This document shows positions 19,945 through 28,872 of a DNA stretch of 45,126 nucleotides, one piece after another. The notes beneath the pieces were generated by a model. It saw only the letters and a list, made by a program, of their open reading frames with translations. It did not search any database and had not been told where the DNA came from. A program made the position numbers and the translations under genes. Source of the stretch: Saprospirales bacterium (GTDB lineage: Bacteria; Bacteroidota; Bacteroidia; Chitinophagales; JADJOU01); contig CANESS010000004.1 of the NCBI GenBank assembly GCA_947441115.1, positions 1 through 45,126 on the forward strand, written 5' to 3'. Within the stretch, counting starts at the first letter, position 1, and every line of letters begins with the position of its first letter.

Positions 19945-21449
19945 TTCAATTTTTTAATTCTTTCCATACTTTTATCTTTTCCTAATAAAAGTATGGATTC
20001 AAAAATAGACGGTCCTTTCATGGTGCCAGTTAAAAGAATTCTTAAAACGGGCAATATATTACCCATCCCTAGTTGATGCTGCGCTATCAATTTTTTTGTC
20101 TCTATTTCTATTTCATTAGCCGATGCTAAACTATTGCTAGCTAGTAATTCAATAAAGTTTATCATAAAATTCTCAGCATCTGGCTTCCATTTTTTCTTCA
20201 ATGTATCCAAATCATACTGCTCAATATCGCTGTGTAAATAGCTGCCGACTTTAACCAATTCATACTTAAAGTCTATTCGATCTCTAAAAAGCTCTACATA
20301 CTTTGAGATGAATGGTTGGTCCAGATTTGAATTGAGCTTTATCAGCTCAAGATAGCATGCATGAACTAATTCTTCATTTGACAGATGTCTCACATACTGC
20401 TGATTAAACCAAACCGCTTTCTCAAAATTAAATTTTGCGCCTGCTTTATGCACGCGTTCTAATGAAAAATGGCCGATTAAGGCCTTCATATCAAAGAGTT
20501 CTCTTTCCGTGCCATCATTCCAACCTAACATAGCTATAAAGTTGACAAAGGCATCACGCTCAAATCCCTTTTCTCTAAATCCTTCTGTGATTTCTCCCGT
20601 ATCAGAGTTTTTAAATTGAGTACAGAATACCGGAAACCCGAGTCTGTCGCCGTCGCGTTTACTCAGTTTTCCTTTACCATCAGGCTTGAGGAACAGAGGT
20701 AAATGAGCAAAGACAGGGGCTTCCCAACCAAATGCTTTGTAAAGGAGAATATGATGTGGAGTAGAGGCCAACCATTCTTCCCCTCTTATGACGTGCGATA
20801 TTTCCATGAGATGGTCATCTACTACATTGGCTAAATGGTAAGTAGGCATACCATCAGATTTCAACAACACTCGGTCATCTAGCTGACTACTATCAAATCG
20901 GATATCATCTCTTATCATATCATGAAAGCCAATATGGTCACTAGGGTCTACTTTGAGTCGAATTACATAAGGTGTTTTATTGTCTCTAAGGCTCGCTAAA
21001 TCTTCCTCTGATAATGTCAACGAATTTTTCATCTGACTTCGGGTGCTATAATTATAAGCAGCAGAAATTCCATTATTTCCTGCCGCAGAGGCTTCCCTCC
21101 AAGCTTTGATGTCTTCTTCCGTATCAAACGCTAAATAGGCCTTGCCATTATTAAGGAGTTGTTCGGCATATTGAAGATACATAGCTTTTCTCTCAGACTG
21201 TCTATAGGGCGCATGGGGTCCGCCTTGCGTGATACCTTCATCTGGGATAATTCCACACCAGTTGAGCGATTCATTGATGACATCTTCAGAGCCTTTTACT
21301 GTTCTAGCGGTATCGGTATCTTCTATACGCAATAGAAAATCTCCTCCATGCTTTTTGGCAAATAAAAAAGAGTATAAAGCTGTACGGACGCCTCCTATAT
21401 GAAGCGGACCTGTGGGGGATGGGGCAAATCTTGTTCTAACGCGGGTCAT
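19926..21449 (-). CDS. gltX: Glutamyl-tRNA synthetase
   Basis: RTRFAPSPTGPLHIGGVRTALYSFLFA (HIGH-type motif) and GKLSKRDGDRLGFPV (KMSKS-type motif). Confidence 0.97.
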   Translation of the reverse strand: MTRVRTRFAPSPTGPLHIGGVRTALYSFLFAKKHGGDFLLRIEDTDTARTVKGSEDVINESLNWCGIIPDEGITQGGPHAPYRQSERKAMYLQYAEQLLNNGKAYLAFDTEEDIKAWREASAAGNNGISAAYNYSTRSQMKNSLTLSEEDLASLRDNKTPYVIRLKVDPSDHIGFHDMIRDDIRFDSSQLDDRVLLKSDGMPTYHLANVVDDHLMEISHVIRGEEWLASTPHHILLYKAFGWEAPVFAHLPLFLKPDGKGKLSKRDGDRLGFPVFCTQFKNSDTGEITEGFREKGFERDAFVNFIAMLGWNDGTERELFDMKALIGHFSLERVHKAGAKFNFEKAVWFNQQYVRHLSNEELVHACYLELIKLNSNLDQPFISKYVELFRDRIDFKYELVKVGSYLHSDIEQYDLDTLKKKWKPDAENFMINFIELLASNSLASANEIEIETKKLIAQHQLGMGNILPVLRILLTGTMKGPSIFESILLLGKDKSMERIKKLNYLLNS

Positions 21450-21587
21450 AAATTTTTTAAATAAAAACTCAAATTTACAAATTAAGTATTGATTGCAATC
21501 TTAGAATTTATCCAAAACTTTCTTGAAGTGCGTTCATACAGAAATAAATATTTTCTATTAGATTTGCGTTTATATTAAAATTTACCT

Positions 21588-21962
21588 TTGAAAAAAGACA
21601 TTTATATCCCTACCCCGTCAGGTTTTCATCTAGCTATTCTGCCATTAGAGGAAAACTGCTGGGATTTGTACCTGATTAATCGCAATGAACACTCCTTACA
21701 AAATATACTAGTGGTTACTGAGGCACAGAGCGAAGAGAAACTATCCTCGAAACTGCGGTATTTTCTCGAATCGATTCCTCCAGTTTCATATATTAAATTT
21801 GAAACGGTTTATGGCGAAGTAGCTCATCTCGAAAACTTTATCACCGTGACTTATTATGTCGGATTAGATATTTATGAGAAGAATTTTAGTTTTCAGGCTA
21901 GTCAGTTAGAGGGTAGTCGTCCAATTCCCTTTCTAGATGTTGAGGGTTTCGTATTAGATTAA
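21588..21962 (+). CDS. Conserved Bacteroidota hypothetical protein (TTG start)
   Basis: MKKDIYIPTPSGFHLAILPLEE... resembles a small Bacteroidota family; TTG start preceded by TAGATTTG at 21559-21566; adjacent to the next CDS. Confidence 0.65.
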   Translation: MKKDIYIPTPSGFHLAILPLEENCWDLYLINRNEHSLQNILVVTEAQSEEKLSSKLRYFLESIPPVSYIKFETVYGEVAHLENFITVTYYVGLDIYEKNFSFQASQLEGSRPIPFLDVEGFVLD

Positions 21963-21964
21963 TT

Positions 21965-22732
21965 ATGCCTAGCATATTGGAAAATCGACTAGATCGCGCT
22001 TATGAATGCTATGCCCAGAATAGCTTTATAGAGAATGACCCCATAGCTATACCTCATAGTTTCTCCCAAATCCAAGATATAGAAATAGCTGGTTTTTTTG
22101 CGGCTATATTTTCGTGGGGACGAAGAGATATCATTCTATCCAAATCGAAAGAACTCATGGACATTATGAACCATAAACCTTTTGAGTTTATCACTTATTA
22201 TTCTAATAAAGATCGAAAGAAAATAAACCAATTCAAGCATCGTACCTTTAATGCATCAGATTTAGATTTTTATATTCGTGCCTTTCAGGGGCATTATAAA
22301 AAACACAAGAGTCTTGAGATAGCGTTTCTTCCTGAAATCTCAACTAAGGAAAAAACGATAGAAGCTCACTTGGTCCATTTTTATAATTATATTTCGGGGC
22401 TAGTATCTCACGAAAAGCGCAATCTAAAACATATATCTACCCCAGCAAGTGGCGCAGCCTGCAAACGCCTCTGTATGTATCTGCGATGGATGGTGCGAAA
22501 GGATGAGGTAGACATGGGTTGGTGGAAGACCATACGTCCTAGTCAGCTTATCATGCCACTGGACGTGCATGTGATAAGACTGGGTATAGAGCTAGGCTTG
22601 ATAGAAGAGACCGATAAACCCTGCTGGAAAACTGCTTTAAAACTGACCGAAAAACTCAGAAAACTAGACCCAAAAGATCCTGTAAAATATGATTTAGCTT
22701 TGTTTAGTCTCGGGGTGGATAAGAAATCTTAA
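21965..22732 (+). CDS. TIGR02757/DUF2400 family protein
   Basis: IEIAGFFAAIFSWGRRDIILSKSKELMDIM, RLCMYLRWMVRKDEVDMGWW, PLDVHVIRLGIELGLI, DPVKYDLALFSLGV. Confidence 0.85.
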   Translation: MPSILENRLDRAYECYAQNSFIENDPIAIPHSFSQIQDIEIAGFFAAIFSWGRRDIILSKSKELMDIMNHKPFEFITYYSNKDRKKINQFKHRTFNASDLDFYIRAFQGHYKKHKSLEIAFLPEISTKEKTIEAHLVHFYNYISGLVSHEKRNLKHISTPASGAACKRLCMYLRWMVRKDEVDMGWWKTIRPSQLIMPLDVHVIRLGIELGLIEETDKPCWKTALKLTEKLRKLDPKDPVKYDLALFSLGVDKKS

Positions 22733-23764
22733 TCACCCTTTCTTTAAGCCAAATCTAAATCTCGTGCCTTTATTCAGCTGACTATCTGCCTGAATGGTAT
22801 AGCCATGGGTTTCAATGATTCTTTTTACAATACTGAGACCAAGACCAGAGCCACCTTTGGCGCGGCTTCTATTCGGATCCACACGGTAGAAGCGCTCGAA
22901 TATCCTAGTCAAGTGTTCTGGGGCTATACCATATCCATTGTCTGACACTTCGATCATGACGGTATGTTCTAAATCGAAAAATCGAACGGCTATTTTAGTC
23001 TCTTCAGGGCAATAGAAAATAGCGTTTTCTATCAGATTATACAATACTTGATATATTTTTTGTCTATCGGCCACTACTTGGTAGGAAATATGATTGAGGT
23101 CACGGACTTCTACTTTAGTCTCTTTTACTTTGGCCATATCGTCCAGAGATTCAATCACTTCTAGTAGCAATTCATAAATATGAAATCGCTCTAAATTAAG
23201 TTGAAGTTCATTGCTCTCAGCCTGAGTGATGAGGGTCAGGTCTTGCACTATATCGATTAATCTATCGGAGTTATTTGCTATTTTTTGAAGATACTTAACT
23301 TCGGCTGGCTTGCCGCTCTGTGCCTCGTCCATCAATATTTCTACAAAGCCTTGTATGGAAGTGAGAGGTGTTTTCAGTTCGTGAGATACATTCCCTATAA
23401 ATTCACGTCTAAACTTTTCATTCTCTTTGAGTGCTTCTATTTCTATGGTTTTTTCATCTCTAAATAGTTGGACCTGTTCTCTTAGATTTTCAAACAATTC
23501 CGGGTCTTTGAGGGAGGGCTTCTCCATTTTTTTTCCCATACCACCAATAGTGCGGTATAGAATTTTCACTTTTCGTAGTATGAAATATTCTATTAGGATA
23601 ATAACAAGAAAATAGATGAGGAGCGAAGCTAATAACGGAATAACAAATAAATACGGAGGAAATGCCACGAAAGTATAGTGTATGACCACCATGGCCATCC
23701 ATTGACCAAATAGTATAGTCAGAGAAATTATTAAAGCGATTTTTCCTTGTGTGAGTCCATTCAA
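22733..23764 (-). CDS. Sensor histidine kinase (PhoR-like)
   Basis: Two N-terminal TM segments; H-box FIGNVSHELKTPLTSIQGFVE; N-box LIENAIFYCPE; G-boxes DNGYGIAPE and GGSGLGLSIVKRI. Confidence 0.93.
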   Translation of the reverse strand: MNGLTQGKIALIISLTILFGQWMAMVVIHYTFVAFPPYLFVIPLLASLLIYFLVIILIEYFILRKVKILYRTIGGMGKKMEKPSLKDPELFENLREQVQLFRDEKTIEIEALKENEKFRREFIGNVSHELKTPLTSIQGFVEILMDEAQSGKPAEVKYLQKIANNSDRLIDIVQDLTLITQAESNELQLNLERFHIYELLLEVIESLDDMAKVKETKVEVRDLNHISYQVVADRQKIYQVLYNLIENAIFYCPEETKIAVRFFDLEHTVMIEVSDNGYGIAPEHLTRIFERFYRVDPNRSRAKGGSGLGLSIVKRIIETHGYTIQADSQLNKGTRFRFGLKKG

Positions 23765-24450
23765 AACGCCACAAATTTATAGCCTATTCCTTTTATTGTT
23801 TTAAAATAATCATCGCCAATTTTTTCTCTAATTTTTCGGATATGGACATCGATGGTTCTATCGCCTATATAAATGTCTTTTCCCCATACAGTTTCTAGGA
23901 TTTCTTCTCTGCGGAAAACCTGGTCAGGCTGAGACATGAGGAGGTATAGTAGCTCAAACTCCTTTTTAGGCAATGCAATCTCCTTGTCCTGGAGGTGTAC
24001 GATAAATTTGGTCCGGTCTATTTTTATATGCTTATACTCTATGATAGCTGGCTTAGCTAGTTCTAGGCTTTTCATTTGCCTGAGTTGTGATTTGATTTTT
24101 GAGATCAGAAGGTTAGACTTGATAGGCTTGACTAGGTAATCATCAGCGCCTAAATCTAGCCCTTCTATCTGGCTCTCGACATCCGAGATAGCGGAAAGCA
24201 TGACGATTTTCGTCTTTCGAAGTTCATCTATTTTTTTAATTTCGGAGCAGGCTTTGACCCCGTCCATGACAGGCATCATTTTATCGAGAATGATTAGGTT
24301 TGGTTTATGCTTAGTGGCCAAATCAATTGCTTCTTGACCATTTTTTCCAGTTATAACCTTCGCCCCAGCCTTAGTTAGAACGTGCTCTAAAAATTCTCGG
24401 ATATCTTCTTCGTCATCTACAAGTAATATTTTAGCTCCTGCAAGTTCCAT
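23761..24450 (-). CDS. OmpR/PhoB-family response regulator
   Basis: Receiver domain ILLVDDEEDIREFL...LIILDKMMPVMDG; winged-helix DNA-binding C-terminus; 4-nt overlap with the kinase gene. Confidence 0.94.
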   Translation of the reverse strand: MELAGAKILLVDDEEDIREFLEHVLTKAGAKVITGKNGQEAIDLATKHKPNLIILDKMMPVMDGVKACSEIKKIDELRKTKIVMLSAISDVESQIEGLDLGADDYLVKPIKSNLLISKIKSQLRQMKSLELAKPAIIEYKHIKIDRTKFIVHLQDKEIALPKKEFELLYLLMSQPDQVFRREEILETVWGKDIYIGDRTIDVHIRKIREKIGDDYFKTIKGIGYKFVAF

Positions 24451-24604
24451 TTTTTTCGATTTTAAGGTACAAATGTAAACTAAAGATAAAGGGAAGGCAA
24501 CGCATAGGGCTATATTTTACAATAAGATAATATGACGTAGAGTTTAAAATATAGAGATAAAAGTTTAAAGCGAGGAAATCAAACTTTCAACTTTTGAGCT
24601 GGCC

Positions 24605-25594
24605 TTATATTAATTTATTTAATACGAGATATTCGGCTATCTGCACAGCATTAGTAGCCGCACCTTTGCGCAGATTATCTGATACTATCCAGAGATTGAT
24701 AGCATTTTCTGCACTATCATCTTTGCGGATTCTCCCGACCCATACATAGTCATTGTCATGGGCTGTTATCGGCATAGGATACAGAGCTTCGCTTGGATTG
24801 TCTAGTAATTTTATACCATCAAAATTAGCTAAGGAGGAAGATACATCCGCTAAGCTTACTTGATTTTTAAACTGAATATTGACGGATTCACTATGACCTC
24901 CAAATACAGGAACGCGCACAGTCGTTGTCGTGATTTTTAGGTCTGGCAATCCCAAAATCTTTTTCGTTTCATCTATGATTTTTTGTTCTTCTTTGGTGTA
25001 GCCATTATCTAAAAATACATCTATCTGAGGAATCAGATTCATATCGATTTGATACTTATAAGCCATATCTCCTTTTATTCCACTCCGCTCATTTTCCATT
25101 TGGGTAACGGCTTTGACACCTGTCCCAGTAACAGATTGATAGGTACTCACCACCACCCGCATCATAGGATTTATATCATTTAGGGGCTTCAGAGCTACCA
25201 CCAGTTGAATCGTTGAGCAATTGGGATTAGCGATGATTTTATCGTCCTTAGTTAAGGCTTGCGCATTCACTTCTGGCACTATCAGTTTTTTGTCTGGGTG
25301 CATTCGCCAGGCAGAGCTATTGTCAATGACCGTCGTGCCTACTTCAGCGAATTTGGGAGCCCATTTTAGAGAGGTATTCCCCCCAGCAGAGAATAGGGCT
25401 ATCTGAGGCTTCAAATTAATAGCATCCTGCATAGATACAATGGCATATTTCTTTCCATTATATGATATTTCCTTACCTACACTTTTTTCTGAGGCTACTG
25501 GAATAATTTCTGTAATTGGAAAATTTCTCTCAGCTAAAACTTGAAGCATTTTCTGACCTACCAGGCCGGTAGCACCTACAACCGCAATACGCAT
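24605..25594 (-). CDS. asd: Aspartate-semialdehyde dehydrogenase
   Basis: VVGATGLVGQKMLQVL, IIANPNCSTIQLVVAL, VPVFGGHSESVNIQF. Confidence 0.95.
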   Translation of the reverse strand: MRIAVVGATGLVGQKMLQVLAERNFPITEIIPVASEKSVGKEISYNGKKYAIVSMQDAINLKPQIALFSAGGNTSLKWAPKFAEVGTTVIDNSSAWRMHPDKKLIVPEVNAQALTKDDKIIANPNCSTIQLVVALKPLNDINPMMRVVVSTYQSVTGTGVKAVTQMENERSGIKGDMAYKYQIDMNLIPQIDVFLDNGYTKEEQKIIDETKKILGLPDLKITTTTVRVPVFGGHSESVNIQFKNQVSLADVSSSLANFDGIKLLDNPSEALYPMPITAHDNDYVWVGRIRKDDSAENAINLWIVSDNLRKGAATNAVQIAEYLVLNKLI

Positions 25595-25659
25595 ATTTTC
25601 TTAAATGATTAGCAAGCAAATGTACATGAAAATTTACATAAATAAACTATTACATCATA

Positions 25660-25806
25660 TCAAATATTAAAAAGTTGGGCTCTTTTGTCCAGATCGGGCA
25701 CGGTGCCGGCAATAGCACCAAGGAGAATAGCTTTGTTCCCAATCTTGCGACCCATGACGAGTTCGCCTATACCAGCTCCGAGTACAATTTGAGTTAATGA
25801 ATCCAA
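25660..25806 (-). pseudogene. N-terminal remnant of a YdjM/DUF457-type metal-dependent membrane hydrolase
   Basis: Minus-strand translation from TTG: (M)DSLTQIVLGAGIGELVMGRKIGNKAILLGAIAGTVPDLDKRAQLFNI*, matching the characteristic N-terminus of the family and then stopping after 48 codons. Absent from the ORF track (too short). Confidence 0.75.
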
Positions 25807-25960
25807 AATAATTTTTTTACTATTATGAGCTTTTAAAAGCCTATAAATATCGTGTTATAAAATTCTATTGTGTCAAAAAAGATTTTCTAATGAAATAAAA
25901 TAATATATATCTTTTCATCTTCAAACTAAGTTTTTGGAGTCAGTTGAACTTTAAAAACTA

Positions 25961-26359
25961 CTATCTACCTCTCCAGCTTCTAGATCCCCAGCCGTGACCA
26001 TATCCATAATGTCGATATGGATTGTATCTATAGGGTCTGTAATGGATAGGTCTAATAGGCGCTATAACTACAGGTGCACAAAAGCTAGGTGGAGGAGTCA
26101 CAATGACTACATTTCTTCTGCATGGTGTTAGGGGCGGAGGCGGTGGAGTGCAGCCTCTGTAGCCCGTTGGATAATAATTCGGATCTTGATAAGGATTATA
26201 ATCATATCCGTTGCCTTGCTGCCAGCCTTGGTTAGGATTATTCCATTGACGGTTGTTATCATTATTTTGGCGAGAGTAATCATCATCATCCCAATTTTGA
26301 GCGTTGAGGCTTATCGTAAAAGCCGCACTGAAAAATAAAAAGGTAAATAAGCGGTTCAT
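25961..26359 (-). CDS. Low-complexity secreted protein (Asn/Gln/Pro/Tyr-rich)
   Basis: Signal peptide MNRLFTFLFFSAAFTISLNAQ followed by NDNNRQWNNPNQGWQQGNG, PPPPP and RPYRYNPYRHYGYGHGWGSRSWRGR. Confidence 0.6.
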   Translation of the reverse strand: MNRLFTFLFFSAAFTISLNAQNWDDDDYSRQNNDNNRQWNNPNQGWQQGNGYDYNPYQDPNYYPTGYRGCTPPPPPLTPCRRNVVIVTPPPSFCAPVVIAPIRPIHYRPYRYNPYRHYGYGHGWGSRSWRGR

Positions 26360-26548
26360 ATTTATATAGTTTTAAAGGTGAATAATTAATTTCTAATTTT
26401 TAGCAATTTACTTTAGTATAATTTTTAGAGAAATAAGACGACCTCTCGTTTAACTGATTAACGAAAAATAACAAATTGACCTTCAGCAATTGGATAGCTC
26501 TAGCCTTGTTTCCAAAGGGTATTTCTAAATCATTCTTATATTTGCTTC

Positions 26549-27826
26549 ATGAATGTTTTACTATTAGGTTCGGGTGGACGAGAATGCGCTCTGGCGCGAA
26601 AACTGCGTCAATCCCAATCACTATCAAATCTTTATATCGCTCCTGGAAATGGAGGCACATTGGAATACGGGAAAAATCTAGCCATTGCAGCGACTGATTT
26701 TCCTGCTATAGAAAATTTTTGCATAGAAAACGCTATTGATATACTTATCTGTGGACCAGAGCAGCCAGCAGTAGCGGGTATTTGGGATTATTTTCAAAAA
26801 CAAGAGTTGAAGCATATTCAAGTCGTAGCTCCATCTCAAAAATCCTCTATGCTAGAAGGTAGTAAGGCATTTGCCAAAGAGTTTATGGCCAAGAATAAGA
26901 TACCTACAGCACAATATCTAGAAATAACTAAAGACAATATAGCGCATGCCTATCAATGGTTTGATGAGAAGAGTCCACCCTACGTTATAAAAGCAGATGG
27001 CTTAGCAGAGGGAAAAGGGGTCGTACTTCCAGAATCAAAGGACGAGGCAAGAAAACTGATCGATGAGTTTATTCTTGATAGAAAATTTGGAGCATCCAGT
27101 GCCAAGGTTGTATTAGAAGAATTCCTTGATGGTCTGGAGTTCTCCGTATTTATTTATACCAATGGTCAGCAATATGCCATACTCCCAAATGCGAAGGACT
27201 ATAAGAGAAGATTTGAGGGGAATAAAGGTTTAAATACGGGTGGCATGGGTTGTATTTCTCCGGTGCCTTTTGTAGATAAGACTCTAATGGAGCAGGTAGA
27301 AAACCAAGTTATAAAACCAACTATACAGGGTCTTCAAAAAGATGAAATGCCTTATACAGGATTTATTTATTTCGGATTGATTCTCTGCCAAGGTCAAGCC
27401 AAGGTGATAGAGTATAATTGTAGACTAGGTGATCCAGAGACAGAAGTCATTCTCCCACTAATGGATTGTGATTTACTCGCACTTTTTCACGCAGGGTTTT
27501 CTAATCAACTCGAATCGTTCAATCCAGAAATATCCCATCAATCGGCTAGTACGGTTATGCTAGTGTCGGAGGGTTATCCAGAAGCTTATGAAAAAGGGTT
27601 TCCCATTACTGGGATAGAGAATGTGCATCAGGCCAACGTATTTCATGCGGGTACTACTATCAAAGATTTTCAGCTCGTAACCAATGGAGGAAGAGTTTTA
27701 GCTGTTACAGGACTTGGAGAGAATTTAAAAGAAGCTCTTTTTAACTCCTATGATGCTATTGAGCGTATTCGATTTAATGGAATGCAATTCAGGGCGGATA
27801 TTGGGTTTGAATTTGAGGGGAATTAG
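26549..27826 (+). CDS. purD: Phosphoribosylamine-glycine ligase
   Basis: MNVLLLGSGGRECALARKL, VIKADGLAEGKGVVLP, EEFLDGLEFSVF, YNCRLGDPETEVILPL. Confidence 0.96.
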   Translation: MNVLLLGSGGRECALARKLRQSQSLSNLYIAPGNGGTLEYGKNLAIAATDFPAIENFCIENAIDILICGPEQPAVAGIWDYFQKQELKHIQVVAPSQKSSMLEGSKAFAKEFMAKNKIPTAQYLEITKDNIAHAYQWFDEKSPPYVIKADGLAEGKGVVLPESKDEARKLIDEFILDRKFGASSAKVVLEEFLDGLEFSVFIYTNGQQYAILPNAKDYKRRFEGNKGLNTGGMGCISPVPFVDKTLMEQVENQVIKPTIQGLQKDEMPYTGFIYFGLILCQGQAKVIEYNCRLGDPETEVILPLMDCDLLALFHAGFSNQLESFNPEISHQSASTVMLVSEGYPEAYEKGFPITGIENVHQANVFHAGTTIKDFQLVTNGGRVLAVTGLGENLKEALFNSYDAIERIRFNGMQFRADIGFEFEGN

Positions 27827-28014
27827 AAAATCTTCCTTTTCTGAAATAGCGGTAAGATGATATATTTTAAAATTTATGTAACCTTTTTGAGTTATTAATA
27901 TCCAATAATAAGTTAACTCATATTAAGATTGAATTATATACATAATTTTTTATTTACTGCGTGGGCAGCAATTTTTCTCTTATTCGTAAATTACCTTTGC
28001 TTGTTAAGCTTATC

Positions 28015-28185
28015 ATGCCTAAAGGCCCTTATGATTATCTGCTAGATTTACACGAATATCAATTCAAATGGCGCAATGAGGAGGATACTCAAATCAAATC
28101 CTCCATTTCCAATGCTAAAGTAGATATGCTCAAGGATGAGATACAGTATCTGACGAAGAAAAACAAGGATAGGAAGGGAATTTAA
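28015..28185 (+). CDS. Small hypothetical protein (56 aa from ATG 28015; the track uses GTG 27961)
   Basis: MPKGPYDYLLDLHEYQFKWRNEEDTQIKSSISNAKVDMLKDEIQYLTKKNKDRKGI; TACCTTTG -7-like box at 27992-27999 lies inside the longer ORF and favours the ATG start. Confidence 0.5.
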   Translation: MPKGPYDYLLDLHEYQFKWRNEEDTQIKSSISNAKVDMLKDEIQYLTKKNKDRKGI

Positions 28186-28208
28186 TATATTTGCCTAAAA
28201 TTACTGTA

Positions 28209-28319
28209 ATGGCCATCAATTGGGAATCCAACAAACATTATAAATCTCAAAACTCTCCAAAAAACAACAAGAGTTTTTGGGAACGATTTCTAGCTTGGTT
28301 TAAAGCACGGTTAAGCTAA
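28209..28319 (+). CDS. Candidate microprotein (36 aa)
   Basis: MAINWESNKHYKSQNSPKNNKSFWERFLAWFKARLS*; TATATTTG box at 28186-28193, 15 nt upstream of ATG; 3' end overlaps the bcp stop on the other strand. Confidence 0.4.
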   Translation: MAINWESNKHYKSQNSPKNNKSFWERFLAWFKARLS

Positions 28320-28763
28320 GATATCAAGCAACTGCTGTGCGGCATTCTTAGTATCCACTTTGTCTATGACGTGAGTTATCGCGCCAGAGTCATCTAAAAT
28401 AAATGTAGCGCGATTCGTGCCCATATATTCTCTCCCCATAAATTTTTTCTTGCCCCATACGCCAAATGCTTCTACTAAAGTCTTTTCTTCGTCGGAGATC
28501 AGTGGAAAAGGAAGTTGGTGATTGTCTATAAATTTGAGATGCGACTTGATGCTATCTACACTGACGCCATAGAGCTCATACCCTAATTTCTTTATAGCTT
28601 GATACTCATCACGAATACTGCATGCCTCGGCAGTGCATCCAGGAGTATTATCTTTAGGATAGAAGAATAGGATATATTTTTTCCCTTTTTCTGGTATGGT
28701 GATTTCTGAGTTGTCCTGAATTTTTACCTTTATCGAACTTAGTTTTTCTCCTACTGTGAGCAT
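28311..28763 (-). CDS. bcp: Thioredoxin-dependent peroxiredoxin (Bcp/PrxQ type)
   Basis: FYPKDNTPGCTAEACSIRDEY active-site motif. Confidence 0.93.
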   Translation of the reverse strand: MLTVGEKLSSIKVKIQDNSEITIPEKGKKYILFFYPKDNTPGCTAEACSIRDEYQAIKKLGYELYGVSVDSIKSHLKFIDNHQLPFPLISDEEKTLVEAFGVWGKKKFMGREYMGTNRATFILDDSGAITHVIDKVDTKNAAQQLLDILA

Positions 28764-28817
28764 GAATAGATTGATTTATGTGCTTACAACAAAATAAAAT
28801 TTAAAATAATTCCAATA

Positions 28818-28848
28818 AAAAAGGCATCCTCTGAATGGATACCTTTTT
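28818..28848 (-). terminator. Rho-independent-like terminator downstream of ftsZ
   Basis: Minus strand AAAAAGGTATCC-attcaga-GGATGCCTTTTTT: 12-nt arms with one G-T wobble, U-tract after. Confidence 0.75.
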
Positions 28849-28872
28849 GTGTTCTTAAATATAAATTATTGA

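Noticed and set aside
26476-26697. 73-aa ORF overlapping the start of purD in another frame
   Set aside because: purD is unambiguous; the overlapping frame has no domain or promoter support.
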